33,219 nt of DNA from a bacterium (lineage in GTDB: Bacteria; Desulfobacterota; Binatia; UBA12015): NCBI GenBank assembly GCA_030430245.1, contig JAUIFY010000028.1, forward strand, positions 1-33,219, read 5' to 3'. The first letter of the stretch is position 1. Each line of letters starts with the position of its first letter. This document shows, in pieces, positions 22,433-31,505 of the stretch. The notes beneath the pieces are model-generated. The model was not told the origin of the DNA. It did no database searches and worked only from the letters and a program-made list of their open reading frames with translations. The translations under genes were made by a program, and so were the position numbers.

Positions 22433-23752
22433 TCAGAAGCCGGGCAGGGAGCGCTGGCCGCGCGGACTGCGCCGCGGGGGCGTCGCCCTCGCACGGGCGT
22501 CGTCGGATACGCTGCGGCCGCCGAGGGCACGCGAACGCCTGCGTTCGCGTGCGACGAACTCCTCGAAGCGCGGCCCGTCCGCCCCCATCTCGAGCCACCG
22601 CGCCTGGCGGTCGAGGCGTTGGATCGCTGCCAGTCGGTCGTCGCCGGGGAGACGCTTCGCCGACGTGACCGCGTCCTTCAGCACCCGGATGGTCTCGTCG
22701 TACACCCGGAGCGGCACCGGAAACGGGTGCCCGTCCTTCCCGCCGAGCGCGAGTGAGAACCGGGCCGGATCGGTGAACCGACACGGCGCACCGTGGATCA
22801 CCTCCGCGGCCATCGCCAGGGCCAGCAGCGTTCGTCCGCCCACGCCCGGCGTCAGGAGAAGCGACGGGAAGTCGCGCGGAGGGGCGATCTGCGCCGTCGC
22901 GATGGCGCCACGCAGACGGCGCAGCACCACGTCGGACGCGTGCACCTCGTGTCGATGGGGCATCGTCAGACGCAGGGGCGCGCCCCGTGGGGGGTCGGGG
23001 CGCGACGGGATCGTCGCGGGAGCCGCGTCCACCTCCCGAGCGACCGCCGGGCTCCAGCGCTTCACGGCGTGGACGACGCGCTCGGGATCTCCGCACACGA
23101 GATCGAGCTGTGCGTCCCTCGCCCGCCGGGCGCGCTCGTCGGCGAGATTCACGATCCGGCCCTTGGCGAGCCCCTCGATCGCGGCGTGCGGGTTCTCGAC
23201 GAAGCTCTGCAGGCCCTCGGAGAGCCAGTGGTACCGACGGGCCTCGCGCCGATCGGTGTTCATTCCTTGCTGCACCACCGTCCACGTCCCGTCGTCGGTC
23301 ACCACGAAGCTGTGCAGGTAGAGCTCGAACCCGTCCTGCACCGCGGCGCTGTCGACCTTGGCCACGAGCCGACTCGTGACCGCGAGAGCCGCTCCATCGA
23401 TTCCGACGCGCTCGCCGACGGCGAGCAGCTCGTCCGGAGTTCGTCGGGAGTGCTTCCCCCGCCCCCCGCACACGTGGATTCCCAGCTCGCCGGAGAGCGG
23501 CTCCAGGCCTCGCTTGAGCGCCCCCATCACCGAGGTCGTGATGCCGGACGAATGCCAGTCCATGCCCATGACGGCACCGAAGGACTGGAACCAGAACGGA
23601 TTGGCGAGACGGCGCAGCAGCTCGTCGCGGCCGTAGTGGTGGACGATCGCCTCGGTGAGGACCGAGCCCAGCCGCGTCATCCGCTCTCCGAGCCATCGCG
23701 GGACGCGTCCCCCGTGCAGAGGGAGATCGGCGCTTCCGGTCGAACGTGCCAC
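22433..23752 (-). CDS. DUF763-family protein
   Basis: A 439-residue protein recognised as DUF763 by the opening ADLPLHGGRVPRWLGERM, then RLANPFWFQSFGAVMGMDWHSSGITTSVMGALK (about 48-80) and GGRGKHSRRTPDEL. The family is sporadic in bacteria and archaea and its biochemical role is not known. The conserved WHSSG and GGKGK-type motifs suggest an enzyme or nucleic-acid processing role. The C-terminal third is arginine-rich. GTG 23752 gives the conserved N-terminus; the frame further upstream to 24916 is antisense to the flippase gene and is rejected. It may share a transcript with argC (81 bp apart), but no functional link is evident. Confidence 0.88.
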   Translation of the reverse strand: MARSTGSADLPLHGGRVPRWLGERMTRLGSVLTEAIVHHYGRDELLRRLANPFWFQSFGAVMGMDWHSSGITTSVMGALKRGLEPLSGELGIHVCGGRGKHSRRTPDELLAVGERVGIDGAALAVTSRLVAKVDSAAVQDGFELYLHSFVVTDDGTWTVVQQGMNTDRREARRYHWLSEGLQSFVENPHAAIEGLAKGRIVNLADERARRARDAQLDLVCGDPERVVHAVKRWSPAVAREVDAAPATIPSRPDPPRGAPLRLTMPHRHEVHASDVVLRRLRGAIATAQIAPPRDFPSLLLTPGVGGRTLLALAMAAEVIHGAPCRFTDPARFSLALGGKDGHPFPVPLRVYDETIRVLKDAVTSAKRLPGDDRLAAIQRLDRQARWLEMGADGPRFEEFVARERRRSRALGGRSVSDDARARATPPRRSPRGQRSLPGF

Positions 23753-23893
23753 GCGCCACGATACCTCGACTCGACGCGCGGGTGAAAACGGGCCGCGCTC
23801 CTCGTTCTTGATGGCCCCGGGGCGAGCCGCTAGCCTCGGGCGTCCCATGGCGCGGGGGTCGATCCCATAGGCCGCACGATTCTCCGCCTCGGC

Positions 23894-24772
23894 GTGAGCG
23901 TCGCGGTGCTGGCGGTGTTGTTCCACCGCGTCGGACTCGCCGACGTCCTCGAGATCTGCCTCGCGGCACGCCCGGAGCTCCTCGCGCTCGCCTTCGTCCT
24001 CTACGCGACCGGCCAGGTCGTGAGCGCGATCCGCTGGCACGCCCTCACGAGCGGGGTGGGGTTCTCGGTGCCGACGATCGAGTGCGTTCGGATCTACTTC
24101 ATCGGCATGTTCTTCGGCCTCGCGATTCCGAGCACCCTCGGCGCCGACGGGGCCCGCACGCTCTACCTGGGACGCGAGCCGCCCGGCGCGACGCGCGCCC
24201 TCTCTTCGGTCGTATTCGATCGCTGGCTCGGGCTCGTCTCTCTCGTGGCGATCGCCGTCGTCGCGCTCTCGATCGGTCCCAGCGAGGACCTGCCCGCACC
24301 GTTGGTCTCGGCGATCCTCGCGCTCGGGGGCGGCTTGCTCGTAGCCTGGGTGCTGGCGCGACCCGCGGCGCGGCTCCTGCCGTCGGAGTCGCGTCTGCGC
24401 GGCCTCGTCGACCGGGATCTCGCGCCCTACTTCCGGGACGGCCGACTTCTCGCGCGCGCGACCGCGCTGTCCGTCGGCGTGCACGGCATCCAGATCGTCA
24501 CGCAGAAGGTCCTCACGGATGCGCTGGGCCTGTCCGTTCCGTTCGAGTTCGTCGCGATCTACCACCCGTTGGTCGTGCTGGCCTCCGCCGTCCCGATCAC
24601 GATCGGCGGCTTCGGACTCCGGGAGGCCGCGTACGCCTACCTGCTGCCGCACGCCGGGATTGCGAGCGACGACGCCGTCGCGCTCGCTCTCTTGTGGTGG
24701 GCGATCGGCGCGACGGGCGGTCTCCTCGGAGGCGTGCTCTACGCGGCGAGCGCTCGACCCGCGAAGGGTTGA
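23894..24772 (+). CDS. Flippase-like membrane protein (LPG synthase TM family)
   Basis: A 292-residue polytopic membrane protein of the lysylphosphatidylglycerol synthase transmembrane-region family (also called UPF0104/flippase-like). About seven helices are visible. Family marks are AIRWHALTSGVG after the second helix, IGMFFGLAIPSTLGADGAR (about 72-90), SVVFDRWLGL, and the C-terminal VPITIGGFGLREAAYAYLL. Such proteins are thought to move lipids or glycolipids across the inner membrane. GTG 23894 is the first allowed codon, but the frame upstream reads on to the N-terminal helix without a start, so a few residues may be missing or the start is unusual. It converges with the dehydratase-mutase gene (8 bp between stops). 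Confidence 0.85.
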   Translation: MSVAVLAVLFHRVGLADVLEICLAARPELLALAFVLYATGQVVSAIRWHALTSGVGFSVPTIECVRIYFIGMFFGLAIPSTLGADGARTLYLGREPPGATRALSSVVFDRWLGLVSLVAIAVVALSIGPSEDLPAPLVSAILALGGGLLVAWVLARPAARLLPSESRLRGLVDRDLAPYFRDGRLLARATALSVGVHGIQIVTQKVLTDALGLSVPFEFVAIYHPLVVLASAVPITIGGFGLREAAYAYLLPHAGIASDDAVALALLWWAIGATGGLLGGVLYAASARPAKG

Positions 24773-24780
24773 GCCCGGCT

Positions 24781-25977
24781 CTACGAGACCGGCGGGATCG
24801 CGCGGATCGCGCGCGCAATCCCGCGCAGGTCCTCGTCGTCGAGTCCCGGCACGGGGGCGTCGCGGCGAAGCGCCGTGACCAGCTCTTCTTCGGACGCCTC
24901 GACCGGCGCCGCCCACACCAGAGTCGTGCGGATGGCGACGTCGATGCGGTCGATCGCTGGACGGAGATCGTCGGCGAGACTCGGTAGGACGGCCGGATCC
25001 ATTGCGGACGGCTGCGAGAGCACGGCGCGCTGCACCGCCTTCGCCGCCGCGAACTCCGCCCGCACCAGCGCCAGGTACGCATCGGGGTCGAGGCCCGCGC
25101 GCGCGGCCGCATCCCGTGCCTTCTCCCGAATCGCCGTCTCACGGTCGGGCGCGTCGACGGGCAGGCCGCGGGCGCGCTTCACCTCCGCGACGAGCGGCAT
25201 CAACATCAGCCGCTGCCCGAGATGGTCGATCAGCGTCGCCTCGTCGATCGGGAGATCCGGCCGCTGAGGATCGTCGAGCCACACGCTCCGCTCGGTCTCG
25301 AGCCAGCGGTTGGCACCGCGCGTGCCGATCCACTGGTTCATGTCGAGGACCAGCTCCGGGCGCTTCGGTGAAACCCAATACGCCTTCCGATCGCGCGCGA
25401 GCACCTCGGCGACCTCGGTGTCGAAGTCGAAGCTCTTCGCCTCGAGCGTATCCGTCACCACGGCGTGTGCGCGTCCGCCCGCGAGTAGGTCCGGAAGGCT
25501 CCGATTGTCGTCGACGGCCCGGATCGTCGCCTCCTCGAAGCGATCACGAGCGAGCCGCTCGAGATGCCCACCGCGATTCACGACGATCACGACACCGCGG
25601 CGATCGAGATCCTCGGTGCTGCGGCCCTTCCGCACGAGGACGATCGCATCGGCCCGGGCCACCGACGCGGTCATCGGCGCGCGCGCCAACCGGTCGCCCC
25701 GCACGGTGACGCCGCTCATCGCGACGTCGAACTCCCCCGCGAGGAGCCGCGGCTCGAGATCCGGCCAATCGAACGGGACGATCTCGACGGTCAGGCCGCG
25801 ATCGCGCGCGTACGCATGGGCGACCGAGATGTCGAAGCCGTGGCGGGAGCCTCCCTCCTCGACGACCGAGAACGGCGGGTAGTCGCCGCTGGTGCCGACC
25901 CGGAGAGCCGGCCGCGCGCTGCAGCTCGCGACGAGGAGCAGCGCGGTCGCCATCAGGTACCGGATCCGCCGGCGCAT
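24781..25977 (-). CDS. Secreted fusion of cyclohexadienyl dehydratase and chorismate mutase
   Basis: A 398-residue exported lipoprotein. The lipobox is LVASC (Cys19). Residues 24-232 form a periplasmic-binding-protein-like domain of the cyclohexadienyl dehydratase (PheC) type: RVGTSGDYPPFSV, GFDISVAHAYA, FDWPDL...FDVAMSGVTVRGDRLARAP, VVVNRGGHLE (for NPGGTNE) and VVTDTLEA. Residues 239-395 form a type II chorismate mutase of the secreted AroQ-gamma kind. The spacing of Arg239, Arg256, Lys267, Arg279, Glu280 and Gln316 closely follows Arg11, Arg28, Lys39, Arg51, Glu52 and Gln88 of the E. coli enzyme. Together they could turn chorismate through prephenate into phenylpyruvate outside the cytoplasm. 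ATG 25977 gives the lipoprotein signal. The fusion is the unusual point. Confidence 0.85.
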   Translation of the reverse strand: MRRRIRYLMATALLLVASCSARPALRVGTSGDYPPFSVVEEGGSRHGFDISVAHAYARDRGLTVEIVPFDWPDLEPRLLAGEFDVAMSGVTVRGDRLARAPMTASVARADAIVLVRKGRSTEDLDRRGVVIVVNRGGHLERLARDRFEEATIRAVDDNRSLPDLLAGGRAHAVVTDTLEAKSFDFDTEVAEVLARDRKAYWVSPKRPELVLDMNQWIGTRGANRWLETERSVWLDDPQRPDLPIDEATLIDHLGQRLMLMPLVAEVKRARGLPVDAPDRETAIREKARDAAARAGLDPDAYLALVRAEFAAAKAVQRAVLSQPSAMDPAVLPSLADDLRPAIDRIDVAIRTTLVWAAPVEASEEELVTALRRDAPVPGLDDEDLRGIARAIRAIPPVS

Positions 25978-26022
25978 CCGATGTCGCTTGTCGCGATCCG
26001 GGACCTCCGCTAGCGTCCGCGC

Positions 26023-26637
26023 ATGATCGCGTGTCTGGACCTGGAAGGTGTTCTCATCCCGGAGATCTGGATCAACGTCGCCGAGCGCACGGGAATCGAA
26101 GCTCTTCGCCGTACGACGCGCGACGAGCCCGACTACGACAAGCTCATGCAGTACCGACTGGGCATACTCGATGAACACGGCATCACTCTCGGTCAGATTC
26201 AAGAAGTCATCGACGGGATGGGCCCCCTCGACGGCGCGGCCGAGTTCTTGGATTGGCTGCGCGCGCGCGCCCAGGTGATCATCCTCTCCGACACGTTCTA
26301 CCAGTTCGCCCAGCCGCTGATGCGCCAACTGGGCTACCCGTGTCTGTTCTGCCACGCCCTCGAGGTCAACTCCGACGACCGTGTCACGGGCTACGAGCTC
26401 AGAATCGACGATGGCAAGCGCCGTGCGGTCGAGTCCCTGCGCGCCCTGAACTTCCGGGTCGTGGCGTCGGGCGACTCGTACAACGACACGACGATGCTCG
26501 GTGTCGCCGACGCGGGCATCCTCTTCCGGCCTCCCGACAACGTCATCGAAGAGTTCCCCCAATACCCCGTCTGCCGCACGTACGACGAGCTGAAGAAGGC
26601 CTTCGTCGCGGCGAGCGCCGGAGAGATTCCAGGCTGA
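26023..26637 (+). CDS. thrH: Bifunctional phosphoserine phosphatase/homoserine phosphotransferase
   Basis: A 204-residue HAD-superfamily enzyme of the ThrH kind, which dephosphorylates phosphoserine and can move the phosphate to homoserine. Motif I is [13 protein letters not shown] (Asp6, with Glu in the acid-base place, as typical of ThrH), motif II is [11 protein letters not shown] (about 90-100), and motifs III/IV are the lysine in DDGKRRAVE and [10 protein letters not shown]. The start at ATG 26023 is directly before motif I, and length and sequence pattern match the family fully. It is divergent from the dehydratase-mutase gene (45 bp between starts), so the two share one short control region. 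Confidence 0.95.
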   Translation: MIACLDLEGVLIPEIWINVAERTGIEALRRTTRDEPDYDKLMQYRLGILDEHGITLGQIQEVIDGMGPLDGAAEFLDWLRARAQVIILSDTFYQFAQPLMRQLGYPCLFCHALEVNSDDRVTGYELRIDDGKRRAVESLRALNFRVVASGDSYNDTTMLGVADAGILFRPPDNVIEEFPQYPVCRTYDELKKAFVAASAGEIPG

Positions 26638-26694
26638 CCCGGCCGGCTCCCGACTTGACTTCCGCGCACGTAGAAGGCTGATCTACCTTTCATC

Positions 26695-27159
26695 ATGTAT
26701 CACCTGCCCAAGCAGCTCTTCATCGAGGTCAAAAAGCACGCCCGAGAGGCGTTCCCGGAGGAGTGCTGCGGCTTCATTCTGTACGACGTCGACAACGACG
26801 AGGAAGTGGTTCGTCGCATCACGAACGTGGCGACCGCACGGCACGAGAAGGACCCGGAGACCTTCCCACGCGATGGGACCGACGGGTACATCATGGACGA
26901 GAAGGAGCTCCTGGGCGTCTCGCAAGAGATCGACTCGCAAGACTTCGAGCTCCGTGCGATCTATCACTCCCACCCGAACGGCAAGGCCTACTTCTCGAAG
27001 GAGGACGAGGCCCGGGCCAAGATGTTCGACGAGCCGATCTACCCGGACGCCGTCTACATCGTGATCGGGGTCGACGAGCAGTCGATCACCGGCATGTCGG
27101 GTCACATCTGGAACGAAGAGCGCCTCGAGTACGAGGAGCTACGCGTCGTTCCCAGCTGA
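26695..27159 (+). CDS. JAMM/Mov34-type metallopeptidase (M67)
   Basis: A 154-residue zinc isopeptidase-like protein. The catalytic glutamate lies in PEECCGFIL (about 19-28) and the zinc site is HSHPNGKAYFSKED (HxHP-x6-S-x2-D, about 91-104). Bacterial M67 proteins of this size often act with a ubiquitin-like sulfur carrier (ThiS/MoaD type) to remove C-terminal residues, in cysteine or other sulfur-transfer pathways. No such carrier is next door, so the partner is unknown. It starts 58 bp after thrH on the same strand and overlaps by 21 bp, tail to tail, with the flippase-like gene on the opposite strand. The start ATG 26695 is the natural N-terminus. Confidence 0.92.
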   Translation: MYHLPKQLFIEVKKHAREAFPEECCGFILYDVDNDEEVVRRITNVATARHEKDPETFPRDGTDGYIMDEKELLGVSQEIDSQDFELRAIYHSHPNGKAYFSKEDEARAKMFDEPIYPDAVYIVIGVDEQSITGMSGHIWNEERLEYEELRVVPS

Positions 27160-28164
27160 CCCACCCCGCGCCGGACCCCGGCGAAAGATCGCAGACGCCG
27201 CGAGGTAGAGGACTCCCGGCACCGTCCAGCCCATGTCTCGTACCCGCGCCGCCGTCGCCGCGACGATCGCGAGCCGGGGGTCGTCCTCCGCGAGACCGAA
27301 CACGGCCGCCTGCGCGCCCTCGAGTGCACCGAGGGACGCCGGAACGGGAAGCGCGTGGGCGAGACCGACGCCGAGCAGCGCTCCGGCCAGATCGGGGAGG
27401 GTGGGCCAGATTCCGAACGCGATGAAGAGGACCCCGTACTCGGTCAGGATGATCGCGTTCAGGACGAGCGATGCGGCGAGCGCGCCCGCCAACATGCGCG
27501 GCTGCGCGAAGAGGAGCTCCCGGAGGGCATCGTCCGTACGCTGGATCGCATCGGCCGAAGCCCCGAGCCGATCGAGGACGGTCGTCATGCGCTGCGGAAC
27601 GATCGACCCGCCACGCTTCAGTCGTCGGACGAGAAGCGCGGTGACGGCGAAGAACGCGATCCCGCTCAGGACCACCACGACCAGAACCCGCGACGCGGTC
27701 TGCTGATCGCGCAGAGCGAACAGAGCGCAATAGGCGACGGCGAACACGACGTTCGCGATGAGCTCGAGGGCGCGATCCACGGCGACGCTCGCGATGGCTG
27801 GCCCACTCGGGACGCCGTCCTTCGCGATCAGGTAGGCACGCAGAGGCTCGCCTCCGAGCTTCGCGCCCGGGGTGAGCGTACCCACGGCGAGACCGGCGAC
27901 GCGCACGCCGACGAGTCGTCCCAGCGGGACATGCGCCCCGAGGCTCCGAAGCAGCATCCGCCAACGCAGGGCGAACCCCACGAAGATCACCCCCTCGACG
28001 GCGAGCCACACGACGAGCCATCCCGGCCGCACGTTCGCCAGCGTGTCCCAGACGTTCTCCACCCCGGCTCGCCGAATCAGCGCGACCAGAGCGACGAGTC
28101 CCAGCACCGCGAGCAGCGTGCGCCAGAGCCGGCCTCGCCCCTCGGAAGTCCGACGCTCGCTCAT
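27139..28164 (-). CDS. Second flippase-like membrane protein (LPG synthase TM family)
   Basis: A 341-residue polytopic inner-membrane protein of the lysylphosphatidylglycerol-synthase TM family. It has seven to eight helices. Family signs are FVGFALRWRMLLRSLG after the second helix, GTLTPGAKLGGEPLRAY (about 92-108), SVAVDRALELIANVVF and the C-terminal LPVPASLGALEGAQAAVFG. The ATG overlaps the exporter stop by 4 bp, with a strong GGGGAGG ribosome site, so the two are translated together. This member belongs to the lipid-export operon and probably helps move its product or a carrier lipid. It is distinct from the flippase-like gene at 23894, which lacks the PGAKLGGEP form. Confidence 0.88.
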   Translation of the reverse strand: MSERRTSEGRGRLWRTLLAVLGLVALVALIRRAGVENVWDTLANVRPGWLVVWLAVEGVIFVGFALRWRMLLRSLGAHVPLGRLVGVRVAGLAVGTLTPGAKLGGEPLRAYLIAKDGVPSGPAIASVAVDRALELIANVVFAVAYCALFALRDQQTASRVLVVVVLSGIAFFAVTALLVRRLKRGGSIVPQRMTTVLDRLGASADAIQRTDDALRELLFAQPRMLAGALAASLVLNAIILTEYGVLFIAFGIWPTLPDLAGALLGVGLAHALPVPASLGALEGAQAAVFGLAEDDPRLAIVAATAARVRDMGWTVPGVLYLAASAIFRRGPARGGSAGNDA

Positions 28165-30686
28165 CCCGCCCTCCCCGGCCGCGCTCCCGCGGAGCGCAGC
28201 CACGCCGGAGAGAGCAACGCGGGCAACACCACGATCGTCGTCGCGAGGCAGATCGCCAGGCTCACGGCCGCGAGCGCACCGAGGCCGGAAAGCGCGGGGT
28301 ACCGAGAGAGGGCCAGGGCTCCGAAGCCCGCGATGGTCGTTGCGGTCGTGATGGAGAGCGCCCGCCCCCCGCCGGCCACGGCCTCTCCGACGTCCCCCGC
28401 CTCGCGGTAGCGCTCGACGAGATAGAGGCAGTCGTCGAGCCCGATCCCGATGGTCAGCGGCAGCACCACCACGCTCACCGGCGTCAGGGGAACCCCGAAG
28501 CTCGCGGCGACCGCGAGCACGCTCACGACGGAGGCGACGGGGACGGCGAGAAGGGCCAACGTCGGACCGAGCCGCCGTTCCCGCAACGCGATCAGCGTGC
28601 CCGTACATCCGAGGACGACGGCGAGAAAGCCGATCAGCTCTCGACGCGCGGTGCGCCGCAGCTCCGCCTCCATTCGCGGCCGACCCGTGACTGCCAACGA
28701 CACGCCGGGAGAAGGAACGACGTCTCGCATCAGACCGTCGGCGACCGCTTCCAGAGCCTCGTCGCTCGCCGGCGTGAACGACACCAGAACGGACAGCGCC
28801 TCGTCGTCACGCTCCAGCTGACGCTCGATCAAGACGCCGAGCCCGGGGAGCGGCTCGCGTGTCACGTCCACCGTCCCGGGCGTCGCGAGAAGCATCTGCC
28901 TCGCCTTTCCGAACGCATCCCGTCGAAAACCCTCGCGCTCGAGCAAGGCGTCCAGCCTGGCGACCGCGCGTTCGCGCGAGAGCGCCGTCCAGGCCGCGAT
29001 GCGGGCCTCCTGCGTCCGACGCGACGGCAGGAAGGGCGACAGGCTCGTCACCGACCGCACCGCGCCGGTCGCCTGCTGCGCGCGAAGTCGCTCCGTCGCG
29101 AGCTCGGCGGTGGCGAGCACGCCATCGACGGCTCGAGCGTCGTCGACATGCGCGGTCTCGATCAACACGGAACCGTGCGGGTCGGTGAAGCCGAACTCGC
29201 GCTGGATCTCGCGATCGACCCGTCGCGCGGTCGAGTCGGCTGGGCGCAGATGAAACAGGTCCGTATCGAGCGATGCTCGCGCGGCGGCGAAGCCCGCCAG
29301 CGCGAGCACCCCGAGGAGCACGGGCCCCGCCGCCCGCCGATGCGCGGCGACCCCGGACGCCACGGCGGCGAGCCAGGTGGCGCGCGTCGGCGGGCGCGCC
29401 GCCGCGAAGCTCCCACGGCGATCGAACCACGCCAGGAGTGCCGCCATCACGAGAAAGGTCGCGGGCACGTTCAGCAGAAGGCCGGCCGCCGTCAGGAATC
29501 CCAGCTGCGCGACACCGTTCAGGCTCGAGAACCCGACCACCCCGAACGCGACCGCCGTCGTCGCCGTCGCGAGCAGCGTCGGCGGTAGCAGGGCGGCCAT
29601 CGCGCGCGCGAGCGCGCCCTCCGTCCCCTCGGCCACGGCGCGCTCTTCCAGGAAGCGCGTGTAGAAGTGAATGGCCGCGTCGATGCCGAGTCCGTAGAAG
29701 ATGGCGGCGAACGCCAGGGACAGGAGATTCAGACGACCGAGAAGGAGGATCCCCAGCGCGAGGGTCACGAGCGTCGTGAGGCTCAAGTGGTACGTCACGA
29801 AGGGCAGAATCCGAAGATCCCGGTACGCGAGGTAGAAGACCGTGAGAACTCCCACCACGGCCAGGAACACGTAGAGCGTGATGTCGCGGCGGAGGAGCGT
29901 CGCATCCTCGCGCGCGTACGCGAAGGCGCCCGTGGAGCGGACGGCGGCATCCTCGACCGTCATCCCGAGTCGCGCTCGCGTCGCGTCTTCGGCCGCGGCC
30001 ATCGCCGCCACCAACCGATCGACGTCCTCGAGGTCGTAGCCGCCGCGGGCGGGGCGGACGAGCAGGAGCCGACGAAGCCCGTCCGCGGTCGCGAGCGCTT
30101 CGGAGCCCGGATCGAGCGCGCGATCGGGCCGCGACGATGCCAGCTCCTCCGCGAGCACGATCGACAATCCAAAGGGATCGGCCGCGAGCGCCGCTCCCAT
30201 CCCGACGCCGCCCGGCATCGAGAGGGCCCGCTTCATGCCCGAAACCATGGCCTCGAGGCCTTCGTCGGAGAGGCGGCGCCGCACCTCGTCGTACCGATCG
30301 ACGGGGAGCAGTCGCACCAGGGCGCCCTCGCCGAGGGCGTTCAGGAACGCGCCGCGATCGACGCGCGAGCGCACGCCGGCGATCTCGGGTCGGGCCTCCA
30401 GCTCTCGTGCGAACGCGTCGGCGAACCGTGCCGTCGTTTCACGGTCGCGGCCATGAACGAGCACGATGGCCAGGTCCTGCGCGCCGAACCTCTCGACGAA
30501 CCTCTGGTAGTCCGCGAAGCGCGGCGAGCCCTGCGGGAGCATCGAGACCAGTCCCACGTCGAACTCGAGCCGAAGGAGCGCCGCGGCGGCGACGACCGCG
30601 ACGACGACGGAAGCCGAGAGGACGCGGACGGCGTTCCGGGAGATCCAGGCCACGTATCGGCGCACGACGGGCGTGGGCTCCGTCAC
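28161..30686 (-). CDS. MMPL-type RND exporter
   Basis: An 841-residue RND-superfamily transporter of the MMPL/HpnN type, which extracts lipids or hydrophobic products from the inner membrane. Two repeats each have one helix, a large periplasmic loop and five helices. The first helix is about residues 17-40. Membrane segments with the coupling acidic residue are FYGLGIDAAIHFYTRFLEE in the first half and GIGLDDCLYLVERYREA in the second. GTG 30686 overlaps the stop of the lipoprotein gene by 4 bp (GTGA), and the flippase gene overlaps at the other end. It sits in one operon with an acyl carrier protein and a LolA-like carrier, as in aryl-polyene and related lipid clusters. Confidence 0.93.
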   Translation of the reverse strand: MTEPTPVVRRYVAWISRNAVRVLSASVVVAVVAAAALLRLEFDVGLVSMLPQGSPRFADYQRFVERFGAQDLAIVLVHGRDRETTARFADAFARELEARPEIAGVRSRVDRGAFLNALGEGALVRLLPVDRYDEVRRRLSDEGLEAMVSGMKRALSMPGGVGMGAALAADPFGLSIVLAEELASSRPDRALDPGSEALATADGLRRLLLVRPARGGYDLEDVDRLVAAMAAAEDATRARLGMTVEDAAVRSTGAFAYAREDATLLRRDITLYVFLAVVGVLTVFYLAYRDLRILPFVTYHLSLTTLVTLALGILLLGRLNLLSLAFAAIFYGLGIDAAIHFYTRFLEERAVAEGTEGALARAMAALLPPTLLATATTAVAFGVVGFSSLNGVAQLGFLTAAGLLLNVPATFLVMAALLAWFDRRGSFAAARPPTRATWLAAVASGVAAHRRAAGPVLLGVLALAGFAAARASLDTDLFHLRPADSTARRVDREIQREFGFTDPHGSVLIETAHVDDARAVDGVLATAELATERLRAQQATGAVRSVTSLSPFLPSRRTQEARIAAWTALSRERAVARLDALLEREGFRRDAFGKARQMLLATPGTVDVTREPLPGLGVLIERQLERDDEALSVLVSFTPASDEALEAVADGLMRDVVPSPGVSLAVTGRPRMEAELRRTARRELIGFLAVVLGCTGTLIALRERRLGPTLALLAVPVASVVSVLAVAASFGVPLTPVSVVVLPLTIGIGLDDCLYLVERYREAGDVGEAVAGGGRALSITTATTIAGFGALALSRYPALSGLGALAAVSLAICLATTIVVLPALLSPAWLRSAGARPGRAG

Positions 30687-31462
30687 TTCACGGCCCCGTC
30701 GTCCTCGGGGAACACGAACAGCGCCTCGGACAGGTCGGGATTCACGCTCTGCTCGAGGATCCGCACGACGGCGCTCCAACCGTCGCGGGCCGAACGCATC
30801 TCGATCGTCGTCGGGAGGAGCGGCTCCGTGGAGCAGTCGCGGTCCCGGTACCGCACGGTGATCTCGTGCGGCACGTCGCCGCCCGCTCGCACGAGTCGCT
30901 CTTCGTCCACACCGAGCGGACCGACGCGGACGTCCCGCGCCGTCGCCTGCGCCGGCGCTCCGTCGAGCCGCAGCCAGCCCGGCTCGGCCGAGAGCGACGT
31001 CGGCGGGCGGACGCATCGCGGGCGCCACAACGACCACAGTGCGAGCGAGAGCTCGGCCTCGGGATCGTCGACCGACTCCCCGTTGCGGAGTTCGACCCGG
31101 ATCGGGTCGCCGCGCAGCGGGCGACCGAGCCGTCCGCGCAGGACCTCCCCGTCCCCCACCCAGAGTGCGTCGTGCACCGTCATTCCCGCGGGCCCGAAGA
31201 GCTTGACGCGCACCGCTCCGGGTCGCTGCACGAGGAGGATCCCGTCCACCGTGCTCGTCTCGCCCCCGACGACCACGTCGGCACGGAAGCGCGCCTGCAG
31301 CGTCTCGACCAAGGCATCTTCCCGACAGACCCGCTCGACTTCCGTACCCGCGACCTCGGGGCACGGCGCAACCGTCGACGGAGCCCGCGGTCCCGCGCAT
31401 GCCGCGAGGACGAGCCCCCAGGTGCACCACCTCCACGCCACGAACGGCACGGTGTCACCCAC
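30683..31462 (-). CDS. Outer-membrane-type lipoprotein of the export operon
   Basis: A 259-residue lipoprotein. The signal sequence ends in LVLAACAG (lipobox cysteine near residue 20). The mature domain has the beta-rich pattern of LolB-like or DUF3261-type proteins: LVETLQARFRADVVVGGETSTVDGILLVQRPGAVRVKLFGPAGMTVHDALW (around 45-100). GTG 31462 is chosen as it fits the signal peptide; GTG 31450 is an alternative and the ATG-free frame goes back to 31573. It is followed by the exporter gene (4-bp overlap) and preceded by the LolA-like gene (43 bp). It probably receives or passes the exported lipid at the outer membrane, by analogy with polyene clusters. Confidence 0.78.
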   Translation of the reverse strand: MGDTVPFVAWRWCTWGLVLAACAGPRAPSTVAPCPEVAGTEVERVCREDALVETLQARFRADVVVGGETSTVDGILLVQRPGAVRVKLFGPAGMTVHDALWVGDGEVLRGRLGRPLRGDPIRVELRNGESVDDPEAELSLALWSLWRPRCVRPPTSLSAEPGWLRLDGAPAQATARDVRVGPLGVDEERLVRAGGDVPHEITVRYRDRDCSTEPLLPTTIEMRSARDGWSAVVRILEQSVNPDLSEALFVFPEDDGAVK

Positions 31463-31505
31463 CGCCCCACATCGCCAGCCAGCCGGCCCGCGGGCCCGCG
31501 GGCCG

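Noticed and set aside
22433-24916. Minus-strand frame of 827 codons
   Set aside because: Only the part from 23752 downwards matches DUF763; the rest is antisense to the flippase-like gene.
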